Positions 1-8,743 of a stretch of DNA of 35,655 nt are shown here, in pieces. The DNA is taken from positions 1 to 35,655 of the forward strand of contig CANDMV010000028.1 of the NCBI GenBank assembly GCA_947385875.1, given 5' to 3'. The notes below the pieces were generated by a model. It was not told the DNA's origin, searched no databases, and saw only the letters and a program-made list of their open reading frames with translations. Position numbers and translations under genes: made by a program. The stretch's first letter is position 1. Each line of letters opens with the position of its first letter. The DNA is from an uncultured Eubacterium sp. (GTDB lineage: Bacteria > Bacillota > Clostridia > Lachnospirales > Lachnospiraceae).

Positions 1-1
1 T

Positions 2-145
2 GAGCTGAAAGAGAGCTTTCCATATTTTTTTGAAAAGACAAATTATTTTCCGATTTCATGGCTTAGGACGAGGAGAATGTCGGTTTACCGAATGATATAT
101 CGTATGTATTTTTTTATTCAGATGTTGAAAAATGGAACAGTGTAG
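2..145 (+). CDS. C-terminal end of an unidentified upstream gene (partial)
   Basis: The frame starting at base 2 is open from the window edge to a TAG at 143-145, giving a 47-residue tail. It is rich in aromatic and basic residues (for example FPISWLRTRRMSVYRMIYR). The composition is protein-like and the strand matches the polysaccharide genes that follow, so I read it as the end of a neighbouring glycosyltransferase-type gene. No family can be recognised from so short a piece, and a chance open frame is possible. Confidence 0.4.
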   Translation, partial: ELKESFPYFFEKTNYFPISWLRTRRMSVYRMIYRMYFFIQMLKNGTV

Positions 146-152
146 GCAGCGT

Positions 153-256
153 CAGGAGCAGGATGATTTCAGTGCAGCCTGACAGACAGTCAGTCAGGAG
201 CAGGATGATTTCAAAGTAGCCTGACAGGAGCAGGATGATTTCAGTGCAGCCTGACA
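153..256. repeat. Three short tandem-like direct repeats in the leader of the GlfT2-like gene
   Basis: The 19-base unit caggagcaggatgatttca occurs at 153-171, 195-213 and 225-243. Each copy is followed by a variant of gtgcagcctgaca (172-184, 214-226, 244-256). The copy spacings are 42 and 30 bases. The repeats lie in the gap between the partial upstream gene and the start at 292. An ATG inside the third copy (235) extends the next open frame but lacks a ribosome binding site. No palindrome or CRISPR-like regular spacing is present. Function is unknown; this looks like a small minisatellite. Confidence 0.85.
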
Positions 257-291
257 GACGGTCTGAGGCCGTGAGAAAAAGGGAGCGTTTA

Positions 292-2079
292 ATGATATTG
301 CAGAATTTTGTATTTCCTAAAAAAGGCATATGTGAAAAAGAAGAGCTTTATTATAGAAAAGTGCAGGGAAATGTTCAGATTATGCGGACGGGAATAAGGC
401 TAAAGGAGTATAGCAGCGTTTCTTTTTTCAGCTATTTTAATGAATTTTCACTGACCAGATGGCGGGATTATACCGGCATTGCAGATTACCGGATGTATCT
501 AAAGATCAGCGGAAAGGGACGAGTGCAGATGCGCCGTGCTGTGTTAAAGGACGGCAGAGTGTTTGATGAAGCGCTGTCGGTGAGAGAATTTTGTACGAGG
601 CCGGATGCATATACGGAGCTGATCTTTGATATTGCTCCAAAAGTAAACGATGGAATTATTTATGCAAAAATAGATTCTAAGTCATCGGTCACAATGGAGC
701 GCGGGTATTTTGAGACAATGCACGGGCCGGCAGCGGATGTACGTATTGCAGTCGGCATTTGTACTTATCATCGGGAGGAATATGTACATCGGACGCTGTC
801 GCTGCTTCAGAAGGCGTTTTTAGAAAATCAGCAGTCTGAGCTTTATGGAAAGTTGAAAGTATACATCTCAGACAATGGTGGGACATTGGACTGCCGGGGA
901 GAGTCAGTGTCCTGTGTGCGAAATAAAAATGCCGGCGGTTCCGGGGGCTTTGCAAGATGTATGATTGAAGCTTTGAATGAATGGGATGCCTATCAGTTTA
1001 CGCATTTTCTTTTTATGGATGATGATATTTTATTGGAGCCGGAAGCGGTTTACCGTACGTATATGCTGCTTGCGGCCGGCATCAGATACCCGGACGCGAC
1101 GGTAGGAGGTGCGCTGCTGCGCAGTGATTTTAAGGAAATACAACATGCCTGCGGGGAGAACTGGGAGATTGGAAGGATTATTTCTCCAAAAGCAGGCCTG
1201 TGTCTTACAAAAAAACGAGACCTGCTGCGAAACGAACAGGAGCTTCCGGTGCAGTATAACGGATGGTGGTACTGCTGTGTGCCGTTTGGGAGAGAGGAGC
1301 GGGACTGTCTGCCTCTGCCGCTGTTTATTCATGGCGATGATATTGAATATGGGATGCGCAGGAAGAAAAAGCTGCTTTATTTAAATGGCATCAGTGTATG
1401 GCATGATGCATTTGAAAACCGCAGGGCATCCTGCATGGAATATTATGATATACGCAATACACTGCTTCTTGTCAGTGCATTCTGCGAAAAAAAAGTTTCT
1501 AAGAGGCAGGTGGAACGTCTTGTGCTTCGCCGTCTGATTGGTCAGTTTTTGAAATACCGTTATCGTGATATGGAGATGACTGTCAGGGCGGTAAAGGATT
1601 TCTGCAGGGGAGCTGAATTTTTAAAAGATCAGGAGCCGGAATCGCTGCATCAAAGGCTTCTGGCTATGGGTTATCAGCCTAAGGATATGACGAAGGAATT
1701 AGACCAGCTCCAGCCTGAATGGAGAAATCCAAGAATTGACAGGGAACGGATGTATGTGGAAAAGCATTTTCACCTATATCTGATTCTGCTGCTGAATGGC
1801 TGGCTGCTGCCGGGACGAGGGAAAAAGGCGGCGCTGCCGATGGGAGTATGGGCGGGGAAGCTGTTTTGGATAAAAAGAGTGCTTTACTATGACCCTGAGA
1901 CGGGAAAAGGATTTGAATGTTCTAGAAAATATAAGGAGCTGCGGCATCTTATAAAGAACGGGTATATGATCTGGAGGCTGTTGGAGAAGTACTGGGATCA
2001 GGCAGTGCGCAGTTATCAGGTAAATGCCCGTGAGCTGACAGGGGCGGAGTTCTGGATGAAATATCTGGAGCTGTCTTAG
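292..2079 (+). CDS. GlfT2-like galactofuranosyltransferase (GT2 family)
   Basis: Predicted protein of 595 residues that would add galactofuranosyl units from UDP-Galf to a growing surface glycan at the cytoplasmic membrane. A beta-rich N-terminal part (about 1-150) resembles the GlfT2 N-terminal domain. The GT-A domain follows, beginning near VRIAVGICTYHREEYV, with the metal-binding DDD at residues 243-245. Further GlfT2-type features are NGWWY, the LPLPLFIHGDD stretch with D349/D350 (catalytic base region) and VWHD with H371. The C-terminal helical part matches the family layout. I chose ATG 292 because gggag precedes it by about 8 bases; the upstream ATG at 235 lies in a repeat. Acceptor and exact donor are inferred from the family. 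It leads a polysaccharide gene run on the same strand. Confidence 0.85.
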   Translation: MILQNFVFPKKGICEKEELYYRKVQGNVQIMRTGIRLKEYSSVSFFSYFNEFSLTRWRDYTGIADYRMYLKISGKGRVQMRRAVLKDGRVFDEALSVREFCTRPDAYTELIFDIAPKVNDGIIYAKIDSKSSVTMERGYFETMHGPAADVRIAVGICTYHREEYVHRTLSLLQKAFLENQQSELYGKLKVYISDNGGTLDCRGESVSCVRNKNAGGSGGFARCMIEALNEWDAYQFTHFLFMDDDILLEPEAVYRTYMLLAAGIRYPDATVGGALLRSDFKEIQHACGENWEIGRIISPKAGLCLTKKRDLLRNEQELPVQYNGWWYCCVPFGREERDCLPLPLFIHGDDIEYGMRRKKKLLYLNGISVWHDAFENRRASCMEYYDIRNTLLLVSAFCEKKVSKRQVERLVLRRLIGQFLKYRYRDMEMTVRAVKDFCRGAEFLKDQEPESLHQRLLAMGYQPKDMTKELDQLQPEWRNPRIDRERMYVEKHFHLYLILLLNGWLLPGRGKKAALPMGVWAGKLFWIKRVLYYDPETGKGFECSRKYKELRHLIKNGYMIWRLLEKYWDQAVRSYQVNARELTGAEFWMKYLELS

Positions 2080-2154
2080 ATGTTTTTGCCAAAGCCTGCC
2101 AATGAACCAAGCTTATAAGCGTTATTATATTGTAAACTTAAGAAAGGAAAACTC

Positions 2155-4185
2155 ATGGAGCGTTCAAAAAAGGCATTGTACAAAGCGTTTGTATACAGCA
2201 TTACTTTGTCTTACTTGTTTATTTATTACATGCTTGGAGAAGAAAACAAACAGGATAGTCTGACGGCGTGGATTTATTCCAGTAATATAAAAATATATGC
2301 TGTATTTCTGCTGATTTTTTTTGGAACATTTTTTGGGGTGTACTGGATCAAGAGCCTGATTGACTGCAAAAGGACAGCATATGTGAATAAAAGCAGTTCT
2401 TCTTTATCAAATACATTTCAGATCGTCGTGGTATTGTGTTTTGTTCTGACAGGGTTGGACTTTTTGGACAATGGGGTCTTGTAGAGCAGTTTAAGGAAGT
2501 GGGAGTGGTTAATGGAACATTTGGAGATTTTCCGTTGGCTTTTCGAATAATTCTTATGCTGATGTGTTTTTGGTGGACGGCAGCTGTCACTGCAAGGAAT
2601 GGAGACATAGGCAGGGAGACTTTGTATGCCGTCTATGGATTTTCTGTATTGATGACTTTTATGAATATTTATATCGTAAATCCATTTAGTACGTTAAATG
2701 GAAGCGCTGATTTTTCTATGGCGTTATTTGATGATACTTCGGTGACGGAAACTATATACAATGTATTGGACGGTGTGCCGTTTACTTATACGACATCGGG
2801 GCTTTATGGTCATTACGCGCTTTTTTTATGGATTCCACTTAAAATATTGGGCAGTGGAAATATTCATTATAAAATCATTGGGCTGCTGGCTGTATGCGGA
2901 TGTCTGGCGCAGATCGCGGTTATCTATGCAATTCATGTTTTTGGAGGAAAAAGGTGGATACGGGCTGTGCTTGCATTAGCAGCAGTCGTGCGAACTACTT
3001 ATACATACCCGGCTGTTTCGCCGATACGGACGCTGTTTCCTCTTCTATTATGCTGGTACATGGCATATTTATATCGGCATAAGAAAAAAGCGTGGGGGGG
3101 GGGTAAAAAACAGATGGTTCTGGATTGGGTTCGCATTATGCTCGGCGGCCGTTTTATGGAATACAGAGACAGGGCTCGGCTGTCTGATTGGATATGCCGC
3201 GTACATATTTGTGGAGCAGTGGCAGAATCATGCATGGCTAGAAAGAAAGATGATATATGTGTATGCATCAGTGGCAGGAGCTTTACTGGGGAGCGTGCTT
3301 TTAGCGGTTGTGATCTTAAATTTATATAATTTCAGCTGCGGCTTCACGCATCCGGCATTCAGGGCTTTTTTCTATCCATATGTGAACAGCGCCTTCGCGA
3401 CGGAAGGGATTCGATGCAATCTTCCTCTTGGAAATCATGCATGGCAGTATCTCATGGCGCTCCTGCTCGGCAGTTTGTGTTGGGCGCTGGGCCATACAAG
3501 ACTGTGTGGCAGGAAAACAGCTTATATGAATGAGGCTTCTGTGATTGCCGGCATGGCTGCTGCCGGATTGATTGTATTCGCATATTATGTGAATGAAGCA
3601 CACTGGGGATGCATGAAGATCGTTCATCAGATTGCAGTAATCCTTTCAGCGGTTATAATAACGAAGCTATGGCCGGTTCTTGTGAAATGGAAGGAGCATA
3701 GACGGATGGAGCATCAAATCTCAAAATCCATAGTCATCCTTGCGCTTGCAGTGTATTCCGTACTGGCTCTGCAGACATTAAACGATCCGGTTCGTCTGGC
3801 TGCTAAAAATAGAGCAGGGGCATACAGCCTGAATGCGGCTGCTGCTGACGCAGAAGCGCTCAGCATGGAAATACCAGAAAATACTTACGGGGTCGGACAG
3901 GGCATTCATATTATTTATCATATGCTGGGATGGGATAATCATGCGAAATATCGTGATACGACCAGCATAAATCTAAATGCTTCCGGGAAAGAAGATGCGT
4001 TTGATGATTTAAAAGCAGAAATATTAAGGCATGACAGTTTTTTGATCGGAGATGCTTATGAATGTGACAAAAATCTGGCAGCAGCAGTTCTGGCAGAAGA
4101 TGATCGATATGTTTTGGACAACCAGGTATCTGTCTGCAATATGAATTACAGCTATTATGTGCGTAAAAAGAGGGATAGAAGATGA
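2155..4185 (+). pseudogene. Polytopic membrane protein, GtrC/GT-C-like, broken by two frameshifts (possibly phase variable)
   Basis: One gene of about 676 codons can be read only by changing frame twice. Residues 1-103 read from ATG 2155. Near a five-T run (2461-2465) the reading moves to a second frame that stays open to 3329. At a ten-G run (3094-3103) it returns to the first frame, continuing VKNRWFWIGFALCSAAVLW and on to the stop at 4185. One more T and one fewer G would restore a single open frame. The product has many hydrophobic helices and a soluble C-terminal domain from about 3770. It overlaps the GtrB-like gene by ATGA, so it may be the strain-specific glycosyltransferase of a GtrA/GtrB/GtrC set; that role is inference. 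It may be a true pseudogene, a phase-off allele or sequencing error. Confidence 0.7.
3094..3103. repeat. Ten-G homopolymer tract inside the membrane-protein gene
   Basis: Ten consecutive G bases follow the codons for HKKKAW. With ten the reading frame passes into a short wrong-frame tail ending at 3329. With nine it reads WGGVKNRWFW and continues to 4185. With eleven it meets a TAA directly. Runs of this kind are classic slipped-strand phase-variation tracts, and also classic base-calling errors. Confidence 0.9.
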
Positions 4186-5135
4186 AAAAAATATCTATCG
4201 TAATTCCATGCTACAACGAGGAAGGGAATATTCCTAAATTATATCAGGCAGTTACACAGATGATGAAAGCACAGCTATCTGCTTACCGATATGAAATCCT
4301 GTTTGTAGACAATAAATCACAGGATGACAGCCGCAGGCTGATTCGGGAGATCTGTCATAAAGATGCCTGTGTAAAAGCGGTTTTTAACAGGGTCAACTGC
4401 GGCCCGAATACCAATCCTTTTTTCGGACTGCGGGAATCAGATGGAGACTGTTCGGTTCTGCTGTACGCTGACTTTCAGGAGCCGGTCGAAATGATACCTA
4501 AGATGGTGGAAGAATGGGAGAAGGGAAATCCGGTAGTATGTATGATTAAAACGAGCAGCCGGGAAAATAGATTTGTATACTTTCTGCGTGATCTTTATTA
4601 TAAGGTGTTTACACATATGAGTTCAGTATCTCAGATCCGCCAGTTTACCGGGTTCGGACTTTATGACAAGAGCTTTATTGATACCATCCGTATGCTGGAC
4701 GATCCGGTTCCTTTCCTGAAGGGAATTGTAGCAGAATATGCGCCGGAGCATATTGAGATTCCATATGAGCAGCAGAGACGGCAGGCGGGGAAAAGCTCTT
4801 TGAATTTTATGAGATATTATGATTCTGCTATGCTGAGCTTTACCAGCTATACAAAAGGAGGGCTTAGAGCAGCGATTTTTGGCGGGTTTCTGATCGCGGC
4901 CGCAAGCTTTCTGGTCGGGCTGGCTTATCTGGTGCAGAAGCTGCTGTACTGGGATCGTTTTGCAGCCGGAAATATTCCTATTCTGCTCAGCGTGCTGTTT
5001 TTAGGCGGCGTGCAGCTGTTTTTTATAGGGCTGTTAGGAGAATATGTAATGAGTATAAATACAAGGGTGATAAACAGGCCTATGACGATGGTGGAGGAAC
5101 GAATTAACTTTGCAGAGAAATCTGACAGTTCATAA
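4182..5135 (+). CDS. GtrB/dolichyl-phosphate-mannose-synthase-like polyprenyl-phosphate glycosyltransferase
   Basis: 317-residue GT2 enzyme expected to transfer a sugar from a nucleotide donor to undecaprenyl phosphate on the inner face of the membrane. The N-terminus ISIVIPCYNEEGNI and FVDNKSQDDS are typical of the family. The catalytic motif, usually DADLQDP, here reads YADFQEPVE with D97. Later motifs RQFTGFGLYDK and RQAGKSSL also fit. Two C-terminal transmembrane helices (about 225-250 and 262-285) anchor it, as in GtrB. Its ATG overlaps the stop of the preceding gene (ATGA), implying translational coupling. With the GtrA-like protein at 14292 it forms the usual flippase/transferase pair. 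Confidence 0.9.
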   Translation: MKKISIVIPCYNEEGNIPKLYQAVTQMMKAQLSAYRYEILFVDNKSQDDSRRLIREICHKDACVKAVFNRVNCGPNTNPFFGLRESDGDCSVLLYADFQEPVEMIPKMVEEWEKGNPVVCMIKTSSRENRFVYFLRDLYYKVFTHMSSVSQIRQFTGFGLYDKSFIDTIRMLDDPVPFLKGIVAEYAPEHIEIPYEQQRRQAGKSSLNFMRYYDSAMLSFTSYTKGGLRAAIFGGFLIAAASFLVGLAYLVQKLLYWDRFAAGNIPILLSVLFLGGVQLFFIGLLGEYVMSINTRVINRPMTMVEERINFAEKSDSS

Positions 5136-5207
5136 TCCTAGTTTAAAGACGTTTCAGAAGCGTTTATGGAATATTTTTAACGGAGCAGCACTTAGAAAGG
5201 AAATGTT

Positions 5208-5777
5208 ATGCAGCTTTTTGAGTTTCAGAAAATGGAAATAGAGGGCGTGTTTTTAATTACCCCTTTTTCAGCCGGGGATGAGCGGGGGAAAATGATCAAA
5301 GACTATTCTGCCGAGGTATTTGGCAGAGAACATATTATATTTGAACCAAAGGAGACACTTTATATTTCAAGCCATAAAAATGTAATCCGGGGACTGCATG
5401 TACAGCGGGTAAAGGAACAGCCTAAGCTGATTCGGTGTATCAGCGGGTGCATTTTTTGTGCAGCTGTGGATATAAGGATGGAAAGCAGTACATGTGGAAA
5501 ATGGGTTTCGGCTGAGCTTACGGAGGAAAATGGGCAGGAGTTATATGTTCCGGGAGGCTGTGCGGTAGGTACGCTGGCGCTGGAGGATTCCCAGTTCACT
5601 TGTAAGTGTGGGGAAAACTATTATGGGCAGTATGAGGATGGCGTCAGGTGGGATGATCCTGATTTGAAGGTGGCATGGCCGCTGCAGCTGCTGGGCGGGG
5701 AACCTGTGATATCTGAGAAGGATAGGAAGCTGCAGGGTTATCAATCGTACATGAAAAGAAATAAAGGGGGTATTTGA
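5208..5777 (+). CDS. RmlC-like nucleotide-sugar epimerase (cupin)
   Basis: 189 residues, the usual length for dTDP-4-dehydrorhamnose 3,5-epimerase relatives, which invert C3 and/or C5 of 4-keto sugars. The conserved IRGLHVQ with catalytic-type H64 is present, as are KLIRCISG, VDIR, GKWV and the terminal RWDDPDLKVAWP. Two family positions differ. GFAHGF is GCAVGT, and the tyrosine that acts as general acid in RmlC (YKTT region) is C132 in TCKCGENYY. Because the locus makes CDP sugars, the substrate may be CDP-4-keto-(3),6-(di)deoxyhexose, as for AscE in ascarylose synthesis, rather than a dTDP sugar. Start ATG follows agaaaggaaatgtt. The next gene follows after two bases. Confidence 0.8.
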   Translation: MQLFEFQKMEIEGVFLITPFSAGDERGKMIKDYSAEVFGREHIIFEPKETLYISSHKNVIRGLHVQRVKEQPKLIRCISGCIFCAAVDIRMESSTCGKWVSAELTEENGQELYVPGGCAVGTLALEDSQFTCKCGENYYGQYEDGVRWDDPDLKVAWPLQLLGGEPVISEKDRKLQGYQSYMKRNKGGI

Positions 5778-5779
5778 AA

Positions 5780-6586
5780 ATGGAAACGAAAGAACTGGCA
5801 AGAAGAATTAGAAAACACGCAGTTGAGATGACCCACGCATCTCATGCATCCCATATTGGAGCTGTATTGTCTTTAGCGGATATTGTAGCAGTTTTGTACC
5901 ATGATGTGCTGCATTATGATGCTTTAAATCCTGAGTGGGAGGATAGAGACAGGATTGTGCTGAGTAAAGGCCACGCAGGTATTGCGATCTATTCAGTATT
6001 AGCTGAATGCGGGTTCTTCCCGATCTCTGAGCTAGATAGATATTATCAGAATGGAAGTCCGTATTCAGGACATGTATCGCATAAGGGAGTGCCTGGAGTA
6101 GATATTTCTACCGGAAGTCTTGGTCACGGGGCCGCGATCGCGTGCGGGATGGCTCTGGGAGGAAAAGCTAAGAAAAAGGATTATCATGTCTATACGATTG
6201 TTGGAGATGGAGAGTGCGAAGAGGGAGTAATATGGGAAACAGCCATGATCGCAAGCCATAAGAAGCTAGATAATTTTACAGTTATTGTAGATGCAAATAA
6301 GATGCAGGGCATGGGGGACTGCAAGGATACAGCGGCATTGTATCCGATGGCGGAAAAATGGGAAAGCTTTGGCTTTTTTGTAGTAAATGTAGAAGATGGA
6401 AATGACGTGGAGCAGCTAAAGAGCGCGTTTGCAGAACGGATGGCAGGAAAGCCCAGATGTGTGATCGCTAATACGATTAAAGGGAAAGGGATTTCTTTTA
6501 TGGAAAATGATATTCTGTGGCATTTCAGAGATCCGCAGGGTGAACTATATGAACGGGCAATACAGGAATTGGAGGATTGCAGATGA
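5780..6586 (+). CDS. Transketolase, N-terminal (ThDP-binding) subunit
   Basis: 268 residues matching the N-terminal half of split transketolases, which move two-carbon ketol units between sugars with thiamine diphosphate. Visible motifs are SKGHAG, STGSLGHG and GDGECEEG (G142-D143-G144) followed by DANKMQ, the diphosphate/Mg2+ site. I prefer ATG 5780, about 9 bases after aaaggggg, to the TTG at 5774. The C-terminal subunit follows with an ATGA overlap, so the two form one heteromeric enzyme. Central-metabolism split transketolases usually sit elsewhere; placement between an RmlC-like epimerase and a sugar C-methyltransferase suggests a nucleotide-sugar substrate, which is inference. Confidence 0.93.
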   Translation: METKELARRIRKHAVEMTHASHASHIGAVLSLADIVAVLYHDVLHYDALNPEWEDRDRIVLSKGHAGIAIYSVLAECGFFPISELDRYYQNGSPYSGHVSHKGVPGVDISTGSLGHGAAIACGMALGGKAKKKDYHVYTIVGDGECEEGVIWETAMIASHKKLDNFTVIVDANKMQGMGDCKDTAALYPMAEKWESFGFFVVNVEDGNDVEQLKSAFAERMAGKPRCVIANTIKGKGISFMENDILWHFRDPQGELYERAIQELEDCR

Positions 6587-7509
6587 GAACGGCAATTATA
6601 AAAAGGTTGGGAGAGCTTGCGCAGTTAGATGATAAAATAGCGCTGATAACAGGAGATTCAGGGTATAGCGTTGTAGAACCATTTATTGAAAAATATCCGG
6701 AAAGGTGCTTTAACTTAGGGATTAACGAGCAGGCAATGGCTTCTATTGCAGCTGGAATGGCGCTGGAAGGCTATAAAGTATATGTATATGGAATCGGAAA
6801 TTTTCCTACGCTTCGCTGTCTGGAGCAGATTCGTAATGACATCTGCTATCATAATTTGAATGTAAAAATATTAGCTACTGGCGGAGGATTTGCTTACGGA
6901 CAGCTAGGCATGAGCCATCATGCTACAGAAGAAATTGCGGCTATGAAGCCGTTTGAAAATATGAGGCTTTATATGCCGGCAGATCCTAAGGAAGCTGTTG
7001 GTGCATTGGATGTTTTGTATAATTACTGTGGGCCGGGCTACATTCGTTTAGGACGAGGGCACGATGAAAAAATATACAAGGAGGGAAATAAGATCGATGT
7101 GACAAAAGCGGTAAAGTTTTTTGATAGCTGTGATATTAATATCTTTGCATCTGGAACAATACTGGCTGAGGCTGTAAAAGCTGTGAAAGAGCTCAGAGAG
7201 AAAGGGATTATGACAGGATTGTATAGCTTTCCGTGTGTCAAGCCAATTGATACAGAAACAATTTCTCATGTGGCTGAAAAATGCCGGACAATTATAACAC
7301 TGGAGGAGCATAGTATCATTGGCGGATTCGGCTCTTCTGTTGCAGAGACGGTATCTGGAATGGAGGGAAGACGTGCGCAGGTTATAAGAATGGGATTAGA
7401 AGATAAATTTACTGAAGTGGTCGGCAGTCAGGATTATTTGAGAAAGTGTTATGGTATTTCTTCAGACAGCTTGGTAAAGCGAATTGAGAATATTTATATT
7501 AAAAGCTGA
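6583..7509 (+). CDS. Transketolase, C-terminal (pyrimidine-binding) subunit
   Basis: 308 residues corresponding to the pyrimidine-binding and C-terminal domains of transketolase or DXS-like enzymes. GINEQAM supplies the cofactor-activating E49, and TGGGFAYGQLGMSHH gives the active-site histidines typical of the family. PADPKEA and the C-terminal LEEHSIIGGFGSSVAE are also family-like. ATG 6583 overlaps the stop of the partner gene and has GGAGG seven bases upstream; the TTG at 6577 is less likely. It should form the active site together with the product of 5780-6586. Confidence 0.93.
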   Translation: MRTAIIKRLGELAQLDDKIALITGDSGYSVVEPFIEKYPERCFNLGINEQAMASIAAGMALEGYKVYVYGIGNFPTLRCLEQIRNDICYHNLNVKILATGGGFAYGQLGMSHHATEEIAAMKPFENMRLYMPADPKEAVGALDVLYNYCGPGYIRLGRGHDEKIYKEGNKIDVTKAVKFFDSCDINIFASGTILAEAVKAVKELREKGIMTGLYSFPCVKPIDTETISHVAEKCRTIITLEEHSIIGGFGSSVAETVSGMEGRRAQVIRMGLEDKFTEVVGSQDYLRKCYGISSDSLVKRIENIYIKS

Positions 7510-7547
7510 CTAGGTGTATACCAGATTATAAGAGGAGGAGATTATTT

Positions 7548-8699
7548 ATGAGAGAACATTGTATTGTATGCGGCGCACCTTTCATGAAACCGCCATTATA
7601 TGTATGCCGAAATATGCCAGGAGTGTCACAGAATCTCCCGACAAAAGAGAATTTGGAAAACGATCATCCTATTGATTTGAATTTGTGCCAGTGCAGCGGA
7701 TGCGGGCTAGTGCAGTTCGACTGTGAGCCGGTGGCATATTACAGAGATTCTACGCGTGCAGGAGAACGCTGTGATGCTTTGGTTGATTTACGTAGAAAGC
7801 AGTACAGACATTTGATAGAAACATATCATCTTCAGGGAAAAAAGATTTTGGAAATCGGAGCAGGAAAAGGCGGATTTTTGAAAACTCTGAAAGAAATGAC
7901 AGAGTATCAGATTCAGGAATACGGAATAGAAAATAATCCAGAATTCGTTCAAATCGCAAGAGAGATAGAAGGAGTCAATGTTCAGCAGGGATTTACAGAA
8001 TCATCAGACATGAAAATAGAAGGAGCTCCTTTTGACGCATTTGTTTCTTTTTCTTATCCTGCAAGACTCATTGAACCGAATACAATGCTGCAGTGTGTTT
8101 CTAATAATCTGGCTGATGAAGGTGTAGGACTGATTATGGTGCCAAGCATGGAGCATTTGTTAGAGCCGGAAGGCTTTTATGATCTTGCAATCGATCATAT
8201 CGCATATTACAGCGAGGATACACTTAGATTTTTATTACAGAAGAATGGATTTGATGTATTGGAACACGGAGAAGTATCTCAGCTTTATATATATGCGGTT
8301 GTGAAAAAACGTGGATTGAATCATATAGCACAAAGCTGGTCAGGTGTAGGACGTTTGACAGAAATAATCAGAGAGTTTGTATATGATTCTACAAAGAATG
8401 GAAGAAAGCTTGCGGTCTGGTGTGCAGGGCATTTTGCGTTTACCGTATTATCTATATCTGAGATTGGAGATCAGGTGGCATATATTATTGATAATGCAGA
8501 TTTTAAACAGGGACGATTTGCCCCTGCTTCACATGTGCCGATTAAAGCTCCAGAATATTATAAGGAAGAACCTGTGGATACTATTCTTATTTTGGGACCC
8601 ATTTATATTGATGAAATAATAAAAGAAATAAGAACGAAATGTTCACCAAATATTATGATTGCAGCTATGGATAAAAGCGGTTTGAGAACGGGGCTTTAA
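7548..8699 (+). CDS. TylC3-like sugar C-methyltransferase (SAM-dependent)
   Basis: 383 residues with the three-part layout of NDP-4-keto-deoxysugar 3-C-methyltransferases. An N-terminal zinc-binding segment has C5, C8, C49 and C52 (CIVC and CSGC). A Rossmann methyltransferase has EIGAGKGG at 102-109. The C-terminal Rossmann-like domain contains LAVWCAGHFAFT and IDNADFKQGRFAP, as in the C-methyltransferase C-terminal family. Such enzymes add a methyl branch at C3 of a 4-keto sugar. The GAGGAGGAG ribosome binding site precedes ATG 7548. Its position after the transketolase pair suggests joint action on one branched sugar, but the substrate cannot be read from sequence. Confidence 0.85.
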   Translation: MREHCIVCGAPFMKPPLYVCRNMPGVSQNLPTKENLENDHPIDLNLCQCSGCGLVQFDCEPVAYYRDSTRAGERCDALVDLRRKQYRHLIETYHLQGKKILEIGAGKGGFLKTLKEMTEYQIQEYGIENNPEFVQIAREIEGVNVQQGFTESSDMKIEGAPFDAFVSFSYPARLIEPNTMLQCVSNNLADEGVGLIMVPSMEHLLEPEGFYDLAIDHIAYYSEDTLRFLLQKNGFDVLEHGEVSQLYIYAVVKKRGLNHIAQSWSGVGRLTEIIREFVYDSTKNGRKLAVWCAGHFAFTVLSISEIGDQVAYIIDNADFKQGRFAPASHVPIKAPEYYKEEPVDTILILGPIYIDEIIKEIRTKCSPNIMIAAMDKSGLRTGL

Positions 8700-8743
8700 T
8701 TGACATTTGAATGTAGAATAAAATCAATTTGGAAAGGACAGCT

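Noticed and set aside
153..256. CRISPR array
   Set aside because: Only three copies, spacings of 42 and 30 bases with overlapping tails, no spacer-like unique sequence and no cas genes.
114..329. Minus-strand 71-codon frame with repeated EIILLL segments over the 153-256 repeats
   Set aside because: It arises from the same repeat effect and overlaps the start of the GlfT2-like gene.
2461..2465. Programmed -1 ribosomal frameshift at the five-T run
   Set aside because: The heptamer cTTTTTg does not match the usual X-XXY-YYZ slippery pattern and no clear downstream stimulator was seen; a one-base deletion explains it more simply.
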